Assembly (NCBI GenBank): GCA_013399875.1 | Contig: VXAZ01001047.1 | Span: forward strand, 1,858,030-1,922,029 | DNA length: 64,000 nt | Source of the DNA: Gymnorhina tibicen | Taxonomy: Eukaryota; Chordata; Aves; Passeriformes; Artamidae | Reading direction: 5' to 3' | Shown: piece by piece, positions 28,567 to 41,693 of the stretch | Position numbering within the stretch: position 1 is the stretch's first letter | Layout: each line of letters opens with the position of its first letter | Notes under the pieces: generated by a model | Database searches by the model: none | Told to the model about the DNA's origin: nothing | The model's input: the letters and a program-made list of their open reading frames with translations, nothing else | Made by a program: the position numbers and the translations under genes

Positions 28567-31500
28567 TACACTGTTTAACTTGAAACAGATTACCAGGAGA
28601 GAGCACATTCCTACTTTACTGTTTGTAGACCACTCATTTACAGAGATGTTCTTGCTACTGACACAAGTCCTGCCAAAACCTGCAACCGAAGATGTTAGGG
28701 AACACTGAAGATGTTACCCCTTTTTGGTGCCTGTTCTGCTTTCTGCCAAAGATGGCCATTGCTGCAGCACAATAAGCAATCTGTCCGTGCCTCATGCCCC
28801 CCCGCCAGTTCACAGTCCACTGTATTTGCTTTCTCTGAACAGAAGTTTGAGCTATGTACCATCTGTGAACCACCTTGGCTGCTCAACAAGCATCCACGTT
28901 GTTCTGCTGCTCTTTGTCCAGCACACTGAGGAGAGGAGCACAACAGAGAACTAGACATAGTAACCTCTGCAATCACCCTATCAACTCTTAGAAGGGTTTA
29001 TTAGCCAGAACTTTTGGGAAGATTAATTTGAAAAAGCTTTTAAAATGTATTAGTTAAACCATAACTAAAGTTTAAAAGTGATTGTAAAATGCTCATGTTT
29101 AATTTACTTAAGAAGTAAATTTAACTTAATTTACTTTAGAATTCACAAACAAAAGTCACTTCCAAAGAAAAGAATCCATAACAGATTTGAATGTGATTTA
29201 ACTGATAAACTTTGGAGGTTAGCTCAAATTCATAATATAGAATGTCCATGTAGTAATTTGGAATATTTTTCCTGAACGTTCCTATGTACATAAGCTTAGA
29301 GACTGCTATTCATTTTTTCTGAGACACAAAATGCAGTGAAGACAGAGGACTGTGTTTAGCACTGGGCTAGGAAGGCAGCTATGAAGAAGTGTGAAATGAA
29401 AGCATTTCAAATAAGTATTTTTCTAAGGCACTTGCAAAAATGACAAAAAATGGCTCTGTTGCCTAGCTCATTTTTCAACTGAATTACTTAACCAGATGGA
29501 AAGCCAAGATATGTGACCTTCTGTGCCAAGTAAGGTCACATATCTGGGTTTTGGGGTTCTTTTTTAATAAAGTTTAAAAGTAGAAACTGCTCTGAAGAGA
29601 CAAGCAAAACTTTTTTGGGAAACTAAAGGTGAATGCATTTTCTAAAAGATAATTGCTTACACAATTAGGCACACAAAAGAGGTGTAATCTGAGTTTAACA
29701 ACACCCAGACTTCTAAGAAAATACATGTGTGATACCACCCCTGTATTATTGACCATTCTGATGTGTGCTGCAGGCCAAATTCTTCCTTGGCAAGTCACCT
29801 CTTAAACACACTAGGAAAAAAACCCCGAAAATTATGTATATACAGAAAATTAAAATATATACACATCTTAAATAAGAAATAACCACAACATAACTAAATT
29901 CTTACTCTGATGAGAGCCATGGCATTAGTTTTTAATAAGCCTTAAGTTCTATAGTTAATGCTAGATCCTGCTTCACTTTTCAGCATCTGCATTCCCTCAC
30001 AGCAAAGCCTGCAGCAGATTAGATGGAGGCCTAAACTTACAAATTGAACTGACATTTACAAGTCAGAAGTGACACACAGAAACTCTGCAATTGAATCACT
30101 CCATCTGTGTACACTCCCAGCTGGTTTCAGTAATAGGGTATATCAGATTGCAATTCACCACGGACAAAAAGACTTTTCTCACAGTTACTACATCCAGGAC
30201 TTCGTTAAAACATTGGAAAGATTTTATGAGGCTTTAGGACCTGACAGATTTTACAGCAAATTTTAAGGAAAACTAAGCAAATTGTTAGTATTTTGGACAT
30301 GTTTACTTTTAAAGCCCAAAATGGGAAGTGTTATAGAACAACCAGACCTAATAATATCAGGTAGTACAATCTTACATAAAGCTTTAAAATCTGTTTCAGT
30401 GATGTCAGCTATGTTACATTATTAAGGTCTACAATCCTGCACACAACTGTAGAAACCCTGAGTACATGAATAATCCATCTTTATTTGGTGAGCAAATCAG
30501 GAAACCACTCTCATAAGTACTTACAGCATTGGGGTTTCAGAACCTATTTCTGAGAGGCAAGAGGACAGACTTCTTCCAACACATCAGAGTGTTCAGGTTA
30601 CAAAGCTCATGTGTGATCAAGGATCTTGTAATCAATGCTGCAATCCACCACCAAAAAGTCTAATTCTCATGAATAATAAAAGCTGCTTTACATAGTGGGT
30701 ATTAAGTATTTCCCTTAAGGCCTAACTAAGCATCCAAGGACGTCTTATCCCACTAAAGGCAGCAGCAAGTGTAGTAGGTATTAATTTGTACTAATTTACA
30801 GCAGTTTAAAAGCACAGTGGTACAAGCCTCACCAAATGGTAGCAACCAGGGTGTAAGTCTTTCAAAAGACAAAATAGCATAAAGCAACTAAGAGTAAACT
30901 AGAAACAGACACCAGAATTTTAAAATATTTTTTCAATCTTTTATTTCCAAAGTAATTAAACCCTCAATGCAAAATGGCCAGGCTAGAACTGTCAAATTAT
31001 ACAGTTGTGTTTATATAACACCAGTCTCTTTCTCCAGCTACATTTCAAATGGGAAAAGCATACAAATTTTTTTTTAATCAAAACCAGGCAAAGTATTTTC
31101 CCATAAGCTTTCCAGGAAAGTAAACCTCTGGACTAAAAGCAAATGTAAAACTTTCATCGGGAAAGGAGAATATTTCATTAAATTGTGACTATGCAAAGAC
31201 AACATTCAGACATAAAACAAGGGAGAAAATTCTTACGTAACTTACCACTTAGTAGCTACTACAGACTACCACCTATTATAACAAGAACATAACATAATTT
31301 ATTTCAAAAAACTCAACTGAATTCAAGGCACAGGCATTATATTGTGTGCTCTCTACTTCTGTCTGATTTTTGTACACTAATCTTCAGCATCAGGAGCAAA
31401 TGCTCAAAAAGCATGAGAATATGTTCTACTCCACAAAGCCACTTTTTTCCACGTAACTATGCATGTTTTGTTCCAAAAAGCAGTAGATAATTTCATAGAA

Positions 31501-33210
31501 TCACAGGATTTTGACAAGTTTGATGGTTTACATTTTTCCAGTATTAAAGACTTCTGGCTTATTTATAAAAAAATTTCTTGGAGAAGCTGGGATATTTATT
31601 TCAAAATAGGTATCACCTTCCTCTAAACTGAAGAAATAAAAAAATACCTGCAACAACAAAGGTTCTGTAAAAAGAAAAGGTCTGAAGTGTCTTGTAAAAT
31701 TATTTATATAAAAACTGTAGAGTAAAATTTGAAACACTCCAGAAACTTTTGTAGAAAATGAACAAACCCAAAGTCTATTTTACCAATTCTTAAGTCTTTT
31801 AAAATTATTGTAATACACCTATCTGTGGATATTGGATCATTAATAAGTTTAAGTGAGACAACTGTTCTACATAATGTTCTAAATAATGCACCATCTTAAC
31901 CAACACATCAAAAAAATACCAGTTTTGAAGTGAATTTTGCATTTCAAGATCTACCTTAAAATCTGCTCACAATGCACAGAAAAATGTGGGAGTGAGAATA
32001 CAGGAGACATCAGACCTGTGGATACTTTACTCTCACTAACACCTCTTTGCCCTAAAATAGGGCACCTATAACAGATGTTTGCTTGCTTTGTGCTGGAATC
32101 CTGAAAAGCACAAACAGCCAAAGTTCTAAATCACCCCAAAAACTGAAGAAAATAATTGTGTTGCAGTTTTCATGCCAACAAAACATGCATAATAAAACAC
32201 ATAACACATTCACAAACACAGAAAAGAATATTTGTAAGTGAAAAGTCATCAGCCAATATCCGGTGAACGTTCAGGTTTCTGTCCCCTAACACACTGAGCT
32301 GCAGAGCACGGTGGGGCTGCTGCTTCATAGGGAGCAAAACCACCAAAGGAGACAGAATGGACATCAGAACCATTTCCAGATAAACTGTTCCTGTTAGCAA
32401 TTAAAGGTCTTCTGGGACCGTACAGCTTGATCAGTTTACTCCGCTCTTTCCTATTGACTTTTAGGAAAGATGTTGTAAATTTCCATTTTCTTTTTCCACT
32501 GCCCACACAGTATGGATGGAAATCAGCAGACTTGCAGCCTGTTTCCAGTTCTGCTATTAAATAATATTCGCACTATGTTAATCCTCATTTTACTAAGACA
32601 TAAAATGGGAAAAAGAAAAAACCCAACTAACCAAAAAAAAAAAAGGAAAAAAACACTGACTTTACCTAGCAGCTAGTCCAAATTTGGTGTTTTGGAGGTG
32701 GTTTCACTTAGAGACACTAACTGGCAAATTCCAACTAGTTTAAGAATTTTACCTAGCTAGTCTGTAAATTTTCTGGAAAAGCTTAACCAGCTACCCACGG
32801 ATGCATGCGGGTAGCAATGTGATGTTATTCCTGGAAAGTCTATTTGTAATGTCCACATTTCAGAAGTGGTATCACTCATCTTCAGACAATTCAATACTCA
32901 AATTCTGCCTTCTGTGACATCCCTGCAATAATTTTGACTTGTACAGGGATTGCTGTAACCAAACAATTTTACAGAGCAATCTAATTTTTAGAATTACATC
33001 AAGTAAAATAGTGTATTGATATCATCTGCAAAATAAATAGGATACTAAAGTACTGATTTCCATGTAAGTGGATACTCTTGTGTTAGAGTATTTTGACCAG
33101 AAAGGCTTTGCCCAACTTTACAGGCATGACTTAAAATAAACAAATCCATTAACCATTCTGAGAACTTACATAGCTTCCATTCACTAGGCATCACACAACG
33201 TTTCATTTTT
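28567..33210. other. No gene recognised
   Basis: AT-rich noncoding DNA. Apart from the hairpin at 29507 I see nothing definite; TCATAGAATCACAG at 31494 recalls the start of an inverted CR1 tail but is too short to call. Confidence 0.55.
29507..29545. repeat. Perfect 14-bp inverted repeat with 11-base loop
   Basis: AGATATGTGACCTT (29507-29520) is followed after 11 bases by its exact reverse complement AAGGTCACATATCT (29532-29545). It contains two AGGTCA nuclear-receptor half sites facing outward. Confidence 0.9.
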
Positions 33211-33358
33211 TGATCGAGCTTCAGAATATGCCTGTTAGAGCACGGTGCTAACAGCACCAAGGTTGTGGGCTCAGTCCCTGTTATGGGCCACTCACTTAAC
33301 AGCTGGACTCGATGATCCTTGTTAGTCCCTTCCAACTCAGAATATTCTATGAATCTGT
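33211..33358 (+). mobile_element. tRNA-headed SINE with CR1-like tail (TguSINE1 type)
   Basis: The head resembles tRNA-Ile: TTAGAGCACGGTGCTAA, then CAGCACCAAGGTTGTGGGCT and CAGTCCCTGTTATGGGCCA, covering anticodon arm, T arm and acceptor stem. The tail, CTGGACTCGATGATCCTT to TCCAACTCAGAATATTCT, is a CR1-type 3' end. This joining of a tRNA-Ile head to a CR1 tail is the design of TguSINE1 of zebra finch. It is full length or nearly so, but the D arm and B box are diverged. Confidence 0.88.
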
Positions 33359-36300
33359 AATTATTTACTCCATACTATACCTACAAATCCCAGGTACAGA
33401 AACCCTCACTAATTTGCCTTTGGTGATACAGGATGTGACTATCAGATTCATACACATAGGACTTGAAACTTCTAGTTCCATACTGAAAAAGCCTTTCCAC
33501 TTTTTCAAAGATGAAGATTTAAGCAGTATTTGGTAAAACATATTTCAATCTTGAGCAAATGTTTTCTGGAATCCATCAACATGCGTAAATACGCTACTTT
33601 ATACTAGGAAGACTTCAGAATGTATCTGTTATCATCATGCGAAAAGGACTGAAATACAAAAAAGTCTGTTTAAAGGAACAATAAAATCTACAACTACAAG
33701 CTTCTCTTCTGTACAGAAAAAAAAGTTGAACAGCCATTCAAGATCAGTGAATTTAAGTCAATGTCTTCCTCCACAAAGAATGGCTGAAGTCCTAAGAGTA
33801 AAATTTGGGAGAAGTCAAATTCTGCAGAACTGGTTCCAGCCTTCCCAGTAAGTATCCAGCTACCTTTCCTTTTGCGTAGTAGCATCTCCAAACACTCCTA
33901 CTCCAGCATCTTCATTCCTTTATACCATACCAAACTAATGCATGTCCTTGAATTTCATTCCTACTTGCTGCAAGCAAAATTATCCATCTGATATTTTAAC
34001 ATGGGGAATTTTCTCTTACCTATTATAATTCCTGCAAGCCAGATTGCTTTATCTGGTAATTACCAAGGTACAGTCTTTATTTTAAGCTCTAGTAAGAAAG
34101 AAATTTTTATCACCATATCCACAGCTGCTAGTCAGGAATGATTAGTTTCACAGCTTTCAGACCTTGCCACATCATTTGAATGCACTATACAATGGCACAT
34201 TTCAGAATGATGAGCTTCTTCAGCCAGTACATCCACTGAAAAGAGTGGTGAGTGATTCAGTCCTCTCAGCCTAAATGCACTCTCCCTTTTCATGGTTTTT
34301 CATAATCATTATTGCATATGGATACCTCCTGGAATTACATAATGTATGCATGTCAGTGCAAATCTATCATGCTCCAAATTTTAAATAAAAGGCATCAATT
34401 AAAGTTTACTTGGAAAAATAATAAATGGAAAAGCAACATGGTAGAGAAATATAGTGACAGAATCTACAAACTTCTAACCTTTCTATAATGCTTAGATTAG
34501 GCAGCAGCTCAGCAAAAAATTCAGAATGTTTCTTTTAATTCTCACTTTCATGTAGCAAACAGTTGAGTCTCACATTATAAATTAGGTGTTAAACCATGTT
34601 TCTTCCAAAATAAGAATACTGCTATTAAAAGTGATACTTCAGATAAGTGTTATAAAATTTGTTTCCACTTAAAAATATTGTAACAATATTTAGGTAAGAC
34701 TTTGCCAATCCATTTCCATTCAATCATACTTGAATATCAAATTTCTGCATAATAAATAAGATGAGGCATTTTCCCTTTACATACATTAATAATTTAAAAT
34801 AAGTCTTTCTAGGTTCTTATACTGCAAATAAACTTTACCTACATGCCCCCTTAAATATGCATTAACACAGAACAAGAACAAACCAAGACCTGACTTACAA
34901 AACAGTAAATATTCTGTCCTCTGCTAAACCCCTGCAGCTCTCTACAGGCTTCCTGCAACTTTCCTTGGTGTCCTAGGCCATGGTGGAGCTCACCTCACAC
35001 TAAGAGGAAGCCAGATGCAGAAACCAGTGAAGCCTCTGAAGTCCAGCCACCAGAGAAGAAAATATGAGCTTCCTTATTTAAATTGTCTCTCTTTCAGAAT
35101 GTCATTGCTGGAATTCTTTCAAGACTTTAATTTTAAAAGTCTTTCTCATCTCAACTTTGCAAGTTTATTTATGTGTGTACACATAAAATAGTTTCCCCAA
35201 AGCCTTTAGTTCTGTCATATCAGAATTTCCACTAAAAAGTCACCAGAACTGAAAGCTTATAGCTTTTATCCACATGAAACAGCACTGTGGTTTCTTGTCT
35301 CTACTAAAAGCATGTGTTACAACTATATTTCCAATTCTGCAAGTCCTAGTAAAGAGGAGAATCAATCAAACTGTGCTTTATCCAATTTACATACAAATCC
35401 TGTATTAAAAACTTTGACTTGAGCTGGCAAAGTAAAAAAATATGACAGAAGCTATTTAACAAATTCAGGCTCCAGTTACAGTTAGGTAAATCTGCAGTAA
35501 CAGCTCTGAAACAAATAAAGTTACCATGGTGTAAAGTCTGAAGTAGCTGGGAACAGAACTTGATCACCTGGCATTTACTCACTTCACTAAACCTAAAGCC
35601 CTGCAAGGGTCAAACAATGAATAACTACATAATTTGTGAGAAGAAGTGCTTAGATACCCAGGATATAGAGGTGAAATGAGGATAAATGCTTTGCTTCCAT
35701 ACTGAACTTTATGGCTTTTCTTAGTCTTAGCCAGGCCATGGATATTGCTTTAATATGCTATGAATATTTTCAGTGTAAAATTACATTCGTTTAAAAATAA
35801 GGCATGATTCATACAGAATTCGCATGGAATTTTAAAGTAGATTGAATATTACAGCCAGATGTAAAAACCTTTAAACAGCTTCAGTTGGGATTTCTTTTTC
35901 CATATAATAAATGTAATTGTTTCAACTATAGACTGTGAACACCTGTATACTTTAATATTTGTTTCTGCATCCAGTTTATGTATTTCATAGTAAACACTAA
36001 GAGACTGAACCTGAAAAGTGTGACGATTAGTCATAGTAGTAGTCTCTTCAAGGTTAAGAAGCTTTTGTAGAGTTGCACTTGCACCTTACATGTAGCAAAG
36101 CACACCTAAAGAAAAGGTATGTGAAAAACAACTGTCAAAATTACAGAGAGTACATGCTTAAATGAATGTTATCTAAAATAAAAATGAAACCTCAATTAGG
36201 CTTCAGAATATTACTTGTAAGTATGCAAAATGAAACCCCCACTAAATGCCATTATCCCATTACGTTAGCCCTGGAGCATACTTGCATTCCGAAGCTTCCA

Positions 36301-36419
36301 CTCGAGAGAACCAAATGCAAATCCCCAAAGCAAACTTCAGTGAAACTTAAAAAGTTCGCCTCTTTTGCAGAAGATAACGCAATTAACACACATGCCTCGA
36401 GCCAGCAATCACCTCCTGT
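33359..36419. other. No gene recognised
   Basis: AT-rich noncoding DNA between the SINE and the CpG island at 36.4 kb. Confidence 0.55.
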
Positions 36420-37090
36420 TCACCTGAAAGACGGGGGTGGAGAAGCTTCGGGAGATGGAGGGAAGGGGCTCGGCTCCGTTCCTCGTGCTTGCAGGTGCCG
36501 GTCGGAGCCTACCCGGGGCCCCCGAGGAAAAGCGAGGCGCCGGCGCTGGGAGCGCAGCGCCTCCCGCTGCCGGGGCGCGGCGGCCGCTCGGGACGGGCAG
36601 TGGGGGGCGGCCGAATTCCGGCGCTCGCCCGCCGCTCCCTACNGGCGCCCGCTCCCGCCCCCGCCCCCGCCGCTCCCTACCTTTGCCTGGCCGCGGGTTT
36701 CTCCTGGGTGCGGGGCGGGCGCACTCCGGGGGCGGTATCCCGCGGGAAGGCGGCCGGGGAGCTGCTGTGAGTCCCGTCTGCGCTCGCCTCCTGCTGCCCT
36801 CGCAGCTCCTCTGCCCCGTCGCGCATCTGCCTCCCGGCCCGGGGGCTGCCGGCAAGCGCAGGGACCGGGGGTGCTCCGGCCGCCGAGGCCGCTCCCGGCG
36901 GCGGTCCCGGGCGTGCAGCTGCAGGCGGCGCTGCCGCCGCCGCCGCCTCCCACAAAGGGCAAATTCATTTTCCACGTCCCGAGCGCGGCGGCGGAAGGGC
37001 TCGGTGCCGGGTGGGTCCCACCGCTACCGGGCGGGTGTCGGGGGAGGACCTCGCTCGGGAAAGAAAAGCTTCTTGTCTTCTGGAAAATGT
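36420..37090. promoter_or_regulatory. CpG island, candidate promoter of a neighbouring gene
   Basis: A compact GC- and CpG-rich island lies in otherwise AT-rich DNA. On the - strand a good donor, CAG/GTGAAC, ends a possible exon at 36424; on the + strand a good donor GTGAGT starts at 36767. In human, RNF144B lies upstream of DEK in divergent orientation, so a - strand RNF144B first exon is a possible reading, but no RNF144B coding exon was found to the left. A noncoding RNA start is the alternative. One undetermined base (36643) lies in it. Confidence 0.6.
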
Positions 37091-40000
37091 CGAGTTATAT
37101 CACGTCAGGACGATAAGTTATTACCAAGATCACCTTAAATTATTAGAAAGCCACAGTGTTTTCCTTTTTCTCATCCTTGGTTCTTTGGTGTTGTTTTTTT
37201 TTTTAAATAGAGGTTGTCAATACCTATACACAATGTGTGTGGAAAACCACCAGTTTCACTTTGTAGCACAACTTGATGATGGGCTAGGTGCAAACTCTTC
37301 CTAGGGCAAAGTAGTAATAGCCCCAGCAATGTTTTCCATCTACAACGAGTTCAAAAATATGTAATTGTAGATGAATTGTATAGAAGCCTATAGACCTGTC
37401 AAGTAGAAATTTACAGACTCGAAACTTTAAGGCGCAAATGAATGGATAGTGTTTCTTTTTCCAAAGTGTGAGTTATGTAACATTTGCATAGCTCTCTGGC
37501 ACATCCATGCACTATTCACTGCAATGCTCTGCCAAGGTAGCTGGGGGCTGGTAATTGAGGGACTATTCACCACGGGTCAGATTCTGTCCTTATCATAACA
37601 TAAGGACATATGTTTTCTAACATATCACCCATGTTTTGCTCTGGAAACCATCCTGTGAACAACACAGCTCAATAGTGAGAAGCATGTGGGACACTAAGGC
37701 AAGGGCCCTTTCACAACCCTCTCCTTGGTGTCAACAGCAGAGTTTTACAGGGCTGCCCGCCTGTGGGAGCTACATGTCATCTGTGCAGGGTTTCCAGGCT
37801 CCTCCTGTAGATCTAAATACTGGATCTAGCAGTAGATCCAAGTACTTCATTGAACACATAAAAGCCCTGCATGCTTTGACTGAACATAGAGTTGTAGGTG
37901 TTACTAAACACACACAAAACAGTAATTTTTAAACCCTGCAGAGTAAGCTTTGACTTCATGGTAACATGGAGGTAAACAGAAATCCCCACACAGAGCTCAG
38001 TCTGACAACACAGACACAGATGAAAAACGTGCCTTTATATACTACTTTGATTCATTGTCTATCTCTGATGTTTCTTAGTACTTTACAATTTTGTTGAATC
38101 TTGCACATACTTACCCTGAAACATGGCACAAAAAGGGATTTCTAAAGTATAGTGAAACTGTTTAGATTGATTAATATCAATTACACGTTTCATGTTTGTG
38201 AGTATTTGTATTTACAGGGACAACTCTAAGCTTCTTAAGGGTCAGACATGACAAGCGTGGATGATGCAATAGCCTGCTAATCCTGAAACACTTGGAGTAT
38301 AAAAAAGGAAATGAATGCAGGATGCAGGACCCCCTTAGGAAACACTGTGCAAATTGAGTGTTCTTATCAGTCAACAAATGTAAAATACCTTGCACAAATA
38401 TGCAGTGAACACTTGGAGATTCTCAGCTTACGTTATTGATCACACCATAACTTAACTGCATACTACTCAAACAGTTTTCAAGCTCTCGTCTTTTAAATTG
38501 TATTAATTAGCACAATTATTAGTTCATATTTAGATTCCTGCTTTCAGCAGTGATTAAATAACCCTTAGATTCAAAAGCTGTACACTGCTCCTAATGTTAA
38601 TAAAGATGTACTCGGCATTTGCACAGAATTTTCTCAGAATTTCACAGGCCAGGCATTTTGACATTTCTAGGAAATGTTGTCATGTGACTGTTAAAAAAAC
38701 CCTGAAGTGTGGACACATACGCACACATAGATATATTTATATGACTCATACAAGAACACAAAGCAACAGTACCTACATTACTAAAAAGTAGCATCCCATC
38801 ACTTGTTGCTGTGGTATTTTACTCTATGGATAAAATTCCAAATGAGAGGTACTTAGTGTCTGATGCAGGGCACTTTCTCTGCAATCCACAGAAGACGTTT
38901 TCTGTAGTTCTGCCCACAGCAGACTTGCTGGTTTCTGTGCTGATGGCAGGACACTGCAGTAACAGGTCATTTTGGAAATAAAATAAAGGCACCCTGGGGG
39001 ACTTGGTATACCCTGGGAAGCCTGTATTTCTGCTCCCAATAGCTTCTCATACATTGTTTTGTGGTCTATACCGAGAGCCAATAAACATTGCTTGCTAATA
39101 CAAGCTGCTCTGAACTAACTGAAAAGAACTGTTTATATTCATTAACAGCGGCTGGTGACCATGTTTAAAACTGCACTGCCTGGTGCACTTCAGCATAACA
39201 TACAACCTTGTAATGTATGCGCAAACATGCAGCTACCCCTTTTTACAGCACCCTCAAACCAGTTTTCACCATTTAATGCTATTGAGCTATGATGTCTAAG
39301 AAGCGTACCCTTTGAGATCTAAAAGTGAGCCCCAGGTAGCTCCAGGACAACTATGTTTTATAGAACTAGTGTCTGCAGATGGAGCTAGCTGTCAAAACTC
39401 AGAGTGTCCCTAACATTATGACTCTGACAGAAGAGGAGCAGCCTCTCTGTGATGGAATAAGGCTATAGAAAGCAGCTCTTAAAAACCGCTTAGAATGACT
39501 TATCCCTTTCCAATTTGTCCTTCTTCCCGGACCAAGGCTTTTAGGTTGCATTTAGAACCTTTCATTACACCACCTAGAAACCTTAGATAATGCTAATATT
39601 TTATGCCAATATAATTATCTCATCCAGGTCTTTCAAATCTCAGCTGAAATCATATAATTAAGTGAACTTCATCGGAGTGGGAGAAGGCAGCAATATAGAA
39701 GCGTTGATACAGCAAAGCATCCCAAAGCAGTATCTTGAGAATGAGCATTCTTACTCATAGTCAATATGGGAAGACAAACCAGTTTCAAACTATTTTCTCG
39801 TACTTAGCAATCTCCCTTTAAAACATATCTGATTTTTTTTTTTCAAATTGGTCCCCTCCTCCCAAATTCTAGCTTTACAGACTTTTTCTGAAAAGTCTTC
39901 TTAATCTGTATGCTCTCAGTCTTATCTGGGAGATGTAACTACAAATTATTAAACTGTTAACAGCCTATTGAAACTACTCCATAAACTTGTAAATCAAAAA

Positions 40001-40545
40001 GAAGGCCAGATAAGGGTTCAAAAAGCACAATCAAGAGAGTTAAAGCTGTTGAAATTCTGCCAGAGGAACCTGGGACAAAATTAAATTTACCTGCACTGAG
40101 TATATCTATTCCTAAAATACTGAATTCAGTTTATGTTTAAGGGTCTGTCAGCTACTAAGGGTCTGTAAGCTATAACTTCACTAAAAGAATTGGTGAAACC
40201 ATTTTCTTCTATTTCTCCTCCAGATGAAGGTGCATCTAATGTGGTATGTGCAGAATACCAACATAGGTAATTCAGTTAGTCAAATCATCTCATTGGGTAA
40301 ATATATCCTTCTTTAAAAAATTACGATCTAATTTATCATCACAACCTGAAGCACAGCCTTTGGATGTCTTCTGTCACAATTCTGAATTAATCCAAACCTA
40401 TTCATCTTATGGGAAGTAGTTTGTTGTCTTCAAACATCTGTCTTGTGCCATTTGTGTAGCCCATGGCTCAATGATATTTTTGTCTCCTTATTGCGTGCTA
40501 ACAATAAGCTTGTCTAATTACGTATTGTTGGTAAATAATTTACAT
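37091..40545. other. No gene recognised between the CpG island and the inverted duplication
   Basis: AT-rich noncoding DNA without a clear repeat or exon. If two divergent promoters exist, this is their shared upstream region. Confidence 0.55.
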
Positions 40546-40720
40546 TTTCCCTTTTAAAACGACCACCATCTGTGATTGCACCAGCTTTAAAAAAGATTTA
40601 AAATAAGGAATCTGCATCTCTCTTGCTTAAATTGGGCGGTGATTAATATACACTCCCCAGATTTTCCGTTTGTACACAGTACATAAATCATAGTATTTCC
40701 TAATACCTTTATCCTACGTA

Positions 40721-40888
40721 TTGCCCAGAGCAGCTGTGGATGCCCCATCCCTGGAAGTGTTCCACACCAGGCTGGATGGGGTTCTCAGCAACCTGGTCTA
40801 ATGGAAGGAGTCTCTCCCCACAGCAAGGGGATTAGAACCAGATGACCTTTAAGGTCCCTTCCAACCCAAACCGTTGTATGATTCTAAA
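40721..40888 (+). mobile_element. CR1 LINE fragment (3' end), left arm copy
   Basis: The fragment shows typical CR1 3' features: TTGCCCAGAG, GGATGCCCCATCCCTGGAAG, AACCTGGTCTAATGG and the terminal AAGGTCCCTTCCAACCCAAA with TATGATTCTA. It is 5'-truncated and + oriented. It is the counterpart of the copy at 41694-41882. Confidence 0.9.
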
Positions 40889-41269
40889 TATTTTGTAGTA
40901 TTTGTGTTACTCATATTTCCTGGATTTACTACCAATTCTATGGGACAGTGCTTTACATGCATCCAAGATGAACAATTCACAAGAGTGTGACACTCTTCTC
41001 ATTTCCTCTCTTTTACTGTCCCTTTACCTGGTCCCTCCCAAAGTAAGAGCCACATACCCTACAGCTCCTCATACTAGCCAGGAAGCTGCTCTTGGGACAA
41101 CGCGGCTTTGAGACACGTCACCTGCACTGGCTAGTTCGGGCTGCTTTCCTTCTCCAACACACTGTCTGTGTACTCCCGACTCCTGCTGAAGGCACGTGGA
41201 GACCAGCCTGGCCTCCTCTCAGGCTCCAAGATTAGGTCTTAAACTTAAGAATTAAACTCAGGCCACAGC

Positions 41270-41560
41270 GCGGGGAGTGGAACTGGCCCTCGGCTCTTTC
41301 GGGGGCTGCCTGTGATCCTACATTTTGCAGGAGCAAGGAGGCGACCTCGCTGCTCGGCCGTTCCCTCCCGTTGGCCGCAACCCCTCGTCCCGCCGCGTCC
41401 CGAGCGAGACGCGGCCGTTGCAGCCGCGCGGGACCGCCCGCAGCGCCGCATGCCGCCCGCGCCGCGACCGCGGGGATGCGCGCCGGGATCCGACACACGG
41501 AATCGCGGCAAGGAACGGGCGCCTTGGACCAGCCCCCGCGGGGAGGAGCCACGCTGGAGT
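41270..41560. promoter_or_regulatory. CpG-rich block inside the inverted duplication
   Basis: It is very CpG-rich, unlike the DNA to its left, and lies in the right half of the spacer about 0.7-1 kb before DEK exon 1. It could be the outer part of the DEK CpG island or an independent start site, possibly for a leftward transcript. The open frames through it in several directions are what GC-rich DNA gives by chance. Confidence 0.5.
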
Positions 41561-41693
41561 AAAACAGAGGAAGTGGGAAGAATGCCACACTCCTGGGAAT
41601 TGTTCGTCGTAGGCGCGCGTAAAGCATAGTCATGTAGAACTGGTAGTAAAAGTAGGATGTATGTGTAACACAAATACTACAAAATACTTAAAA

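Noticed and set aside
28271..28608. Phe/Val/Gly-rich and Lys/Pro-rich frames on both strands
   Set aside because: They are produced by the A/C low-complexity tract.
31490..31515. CATAGAATCACAG-like start of an inverted CR1 tail
   Set aside because: Only about 14 bases resemble the CR1 terminus and no CR1 body follows. The same applies to a similar motif near 45869.
1..36400. Search for RNF144B RING-type coding exons on the - strand
   Set aside because: I looked for the cysteine-rich exons and the terminal membrane segment by remembered sequence pattern and found none; at most noncoding exon and intron could be present.
36166..37116. 316-codon + strand frame over the 36.7-kb CpG island
   Set aside because: It contains an undetermined base, has low-complexity Pro/Arg content, no domain, and competes with long frames on both strands.
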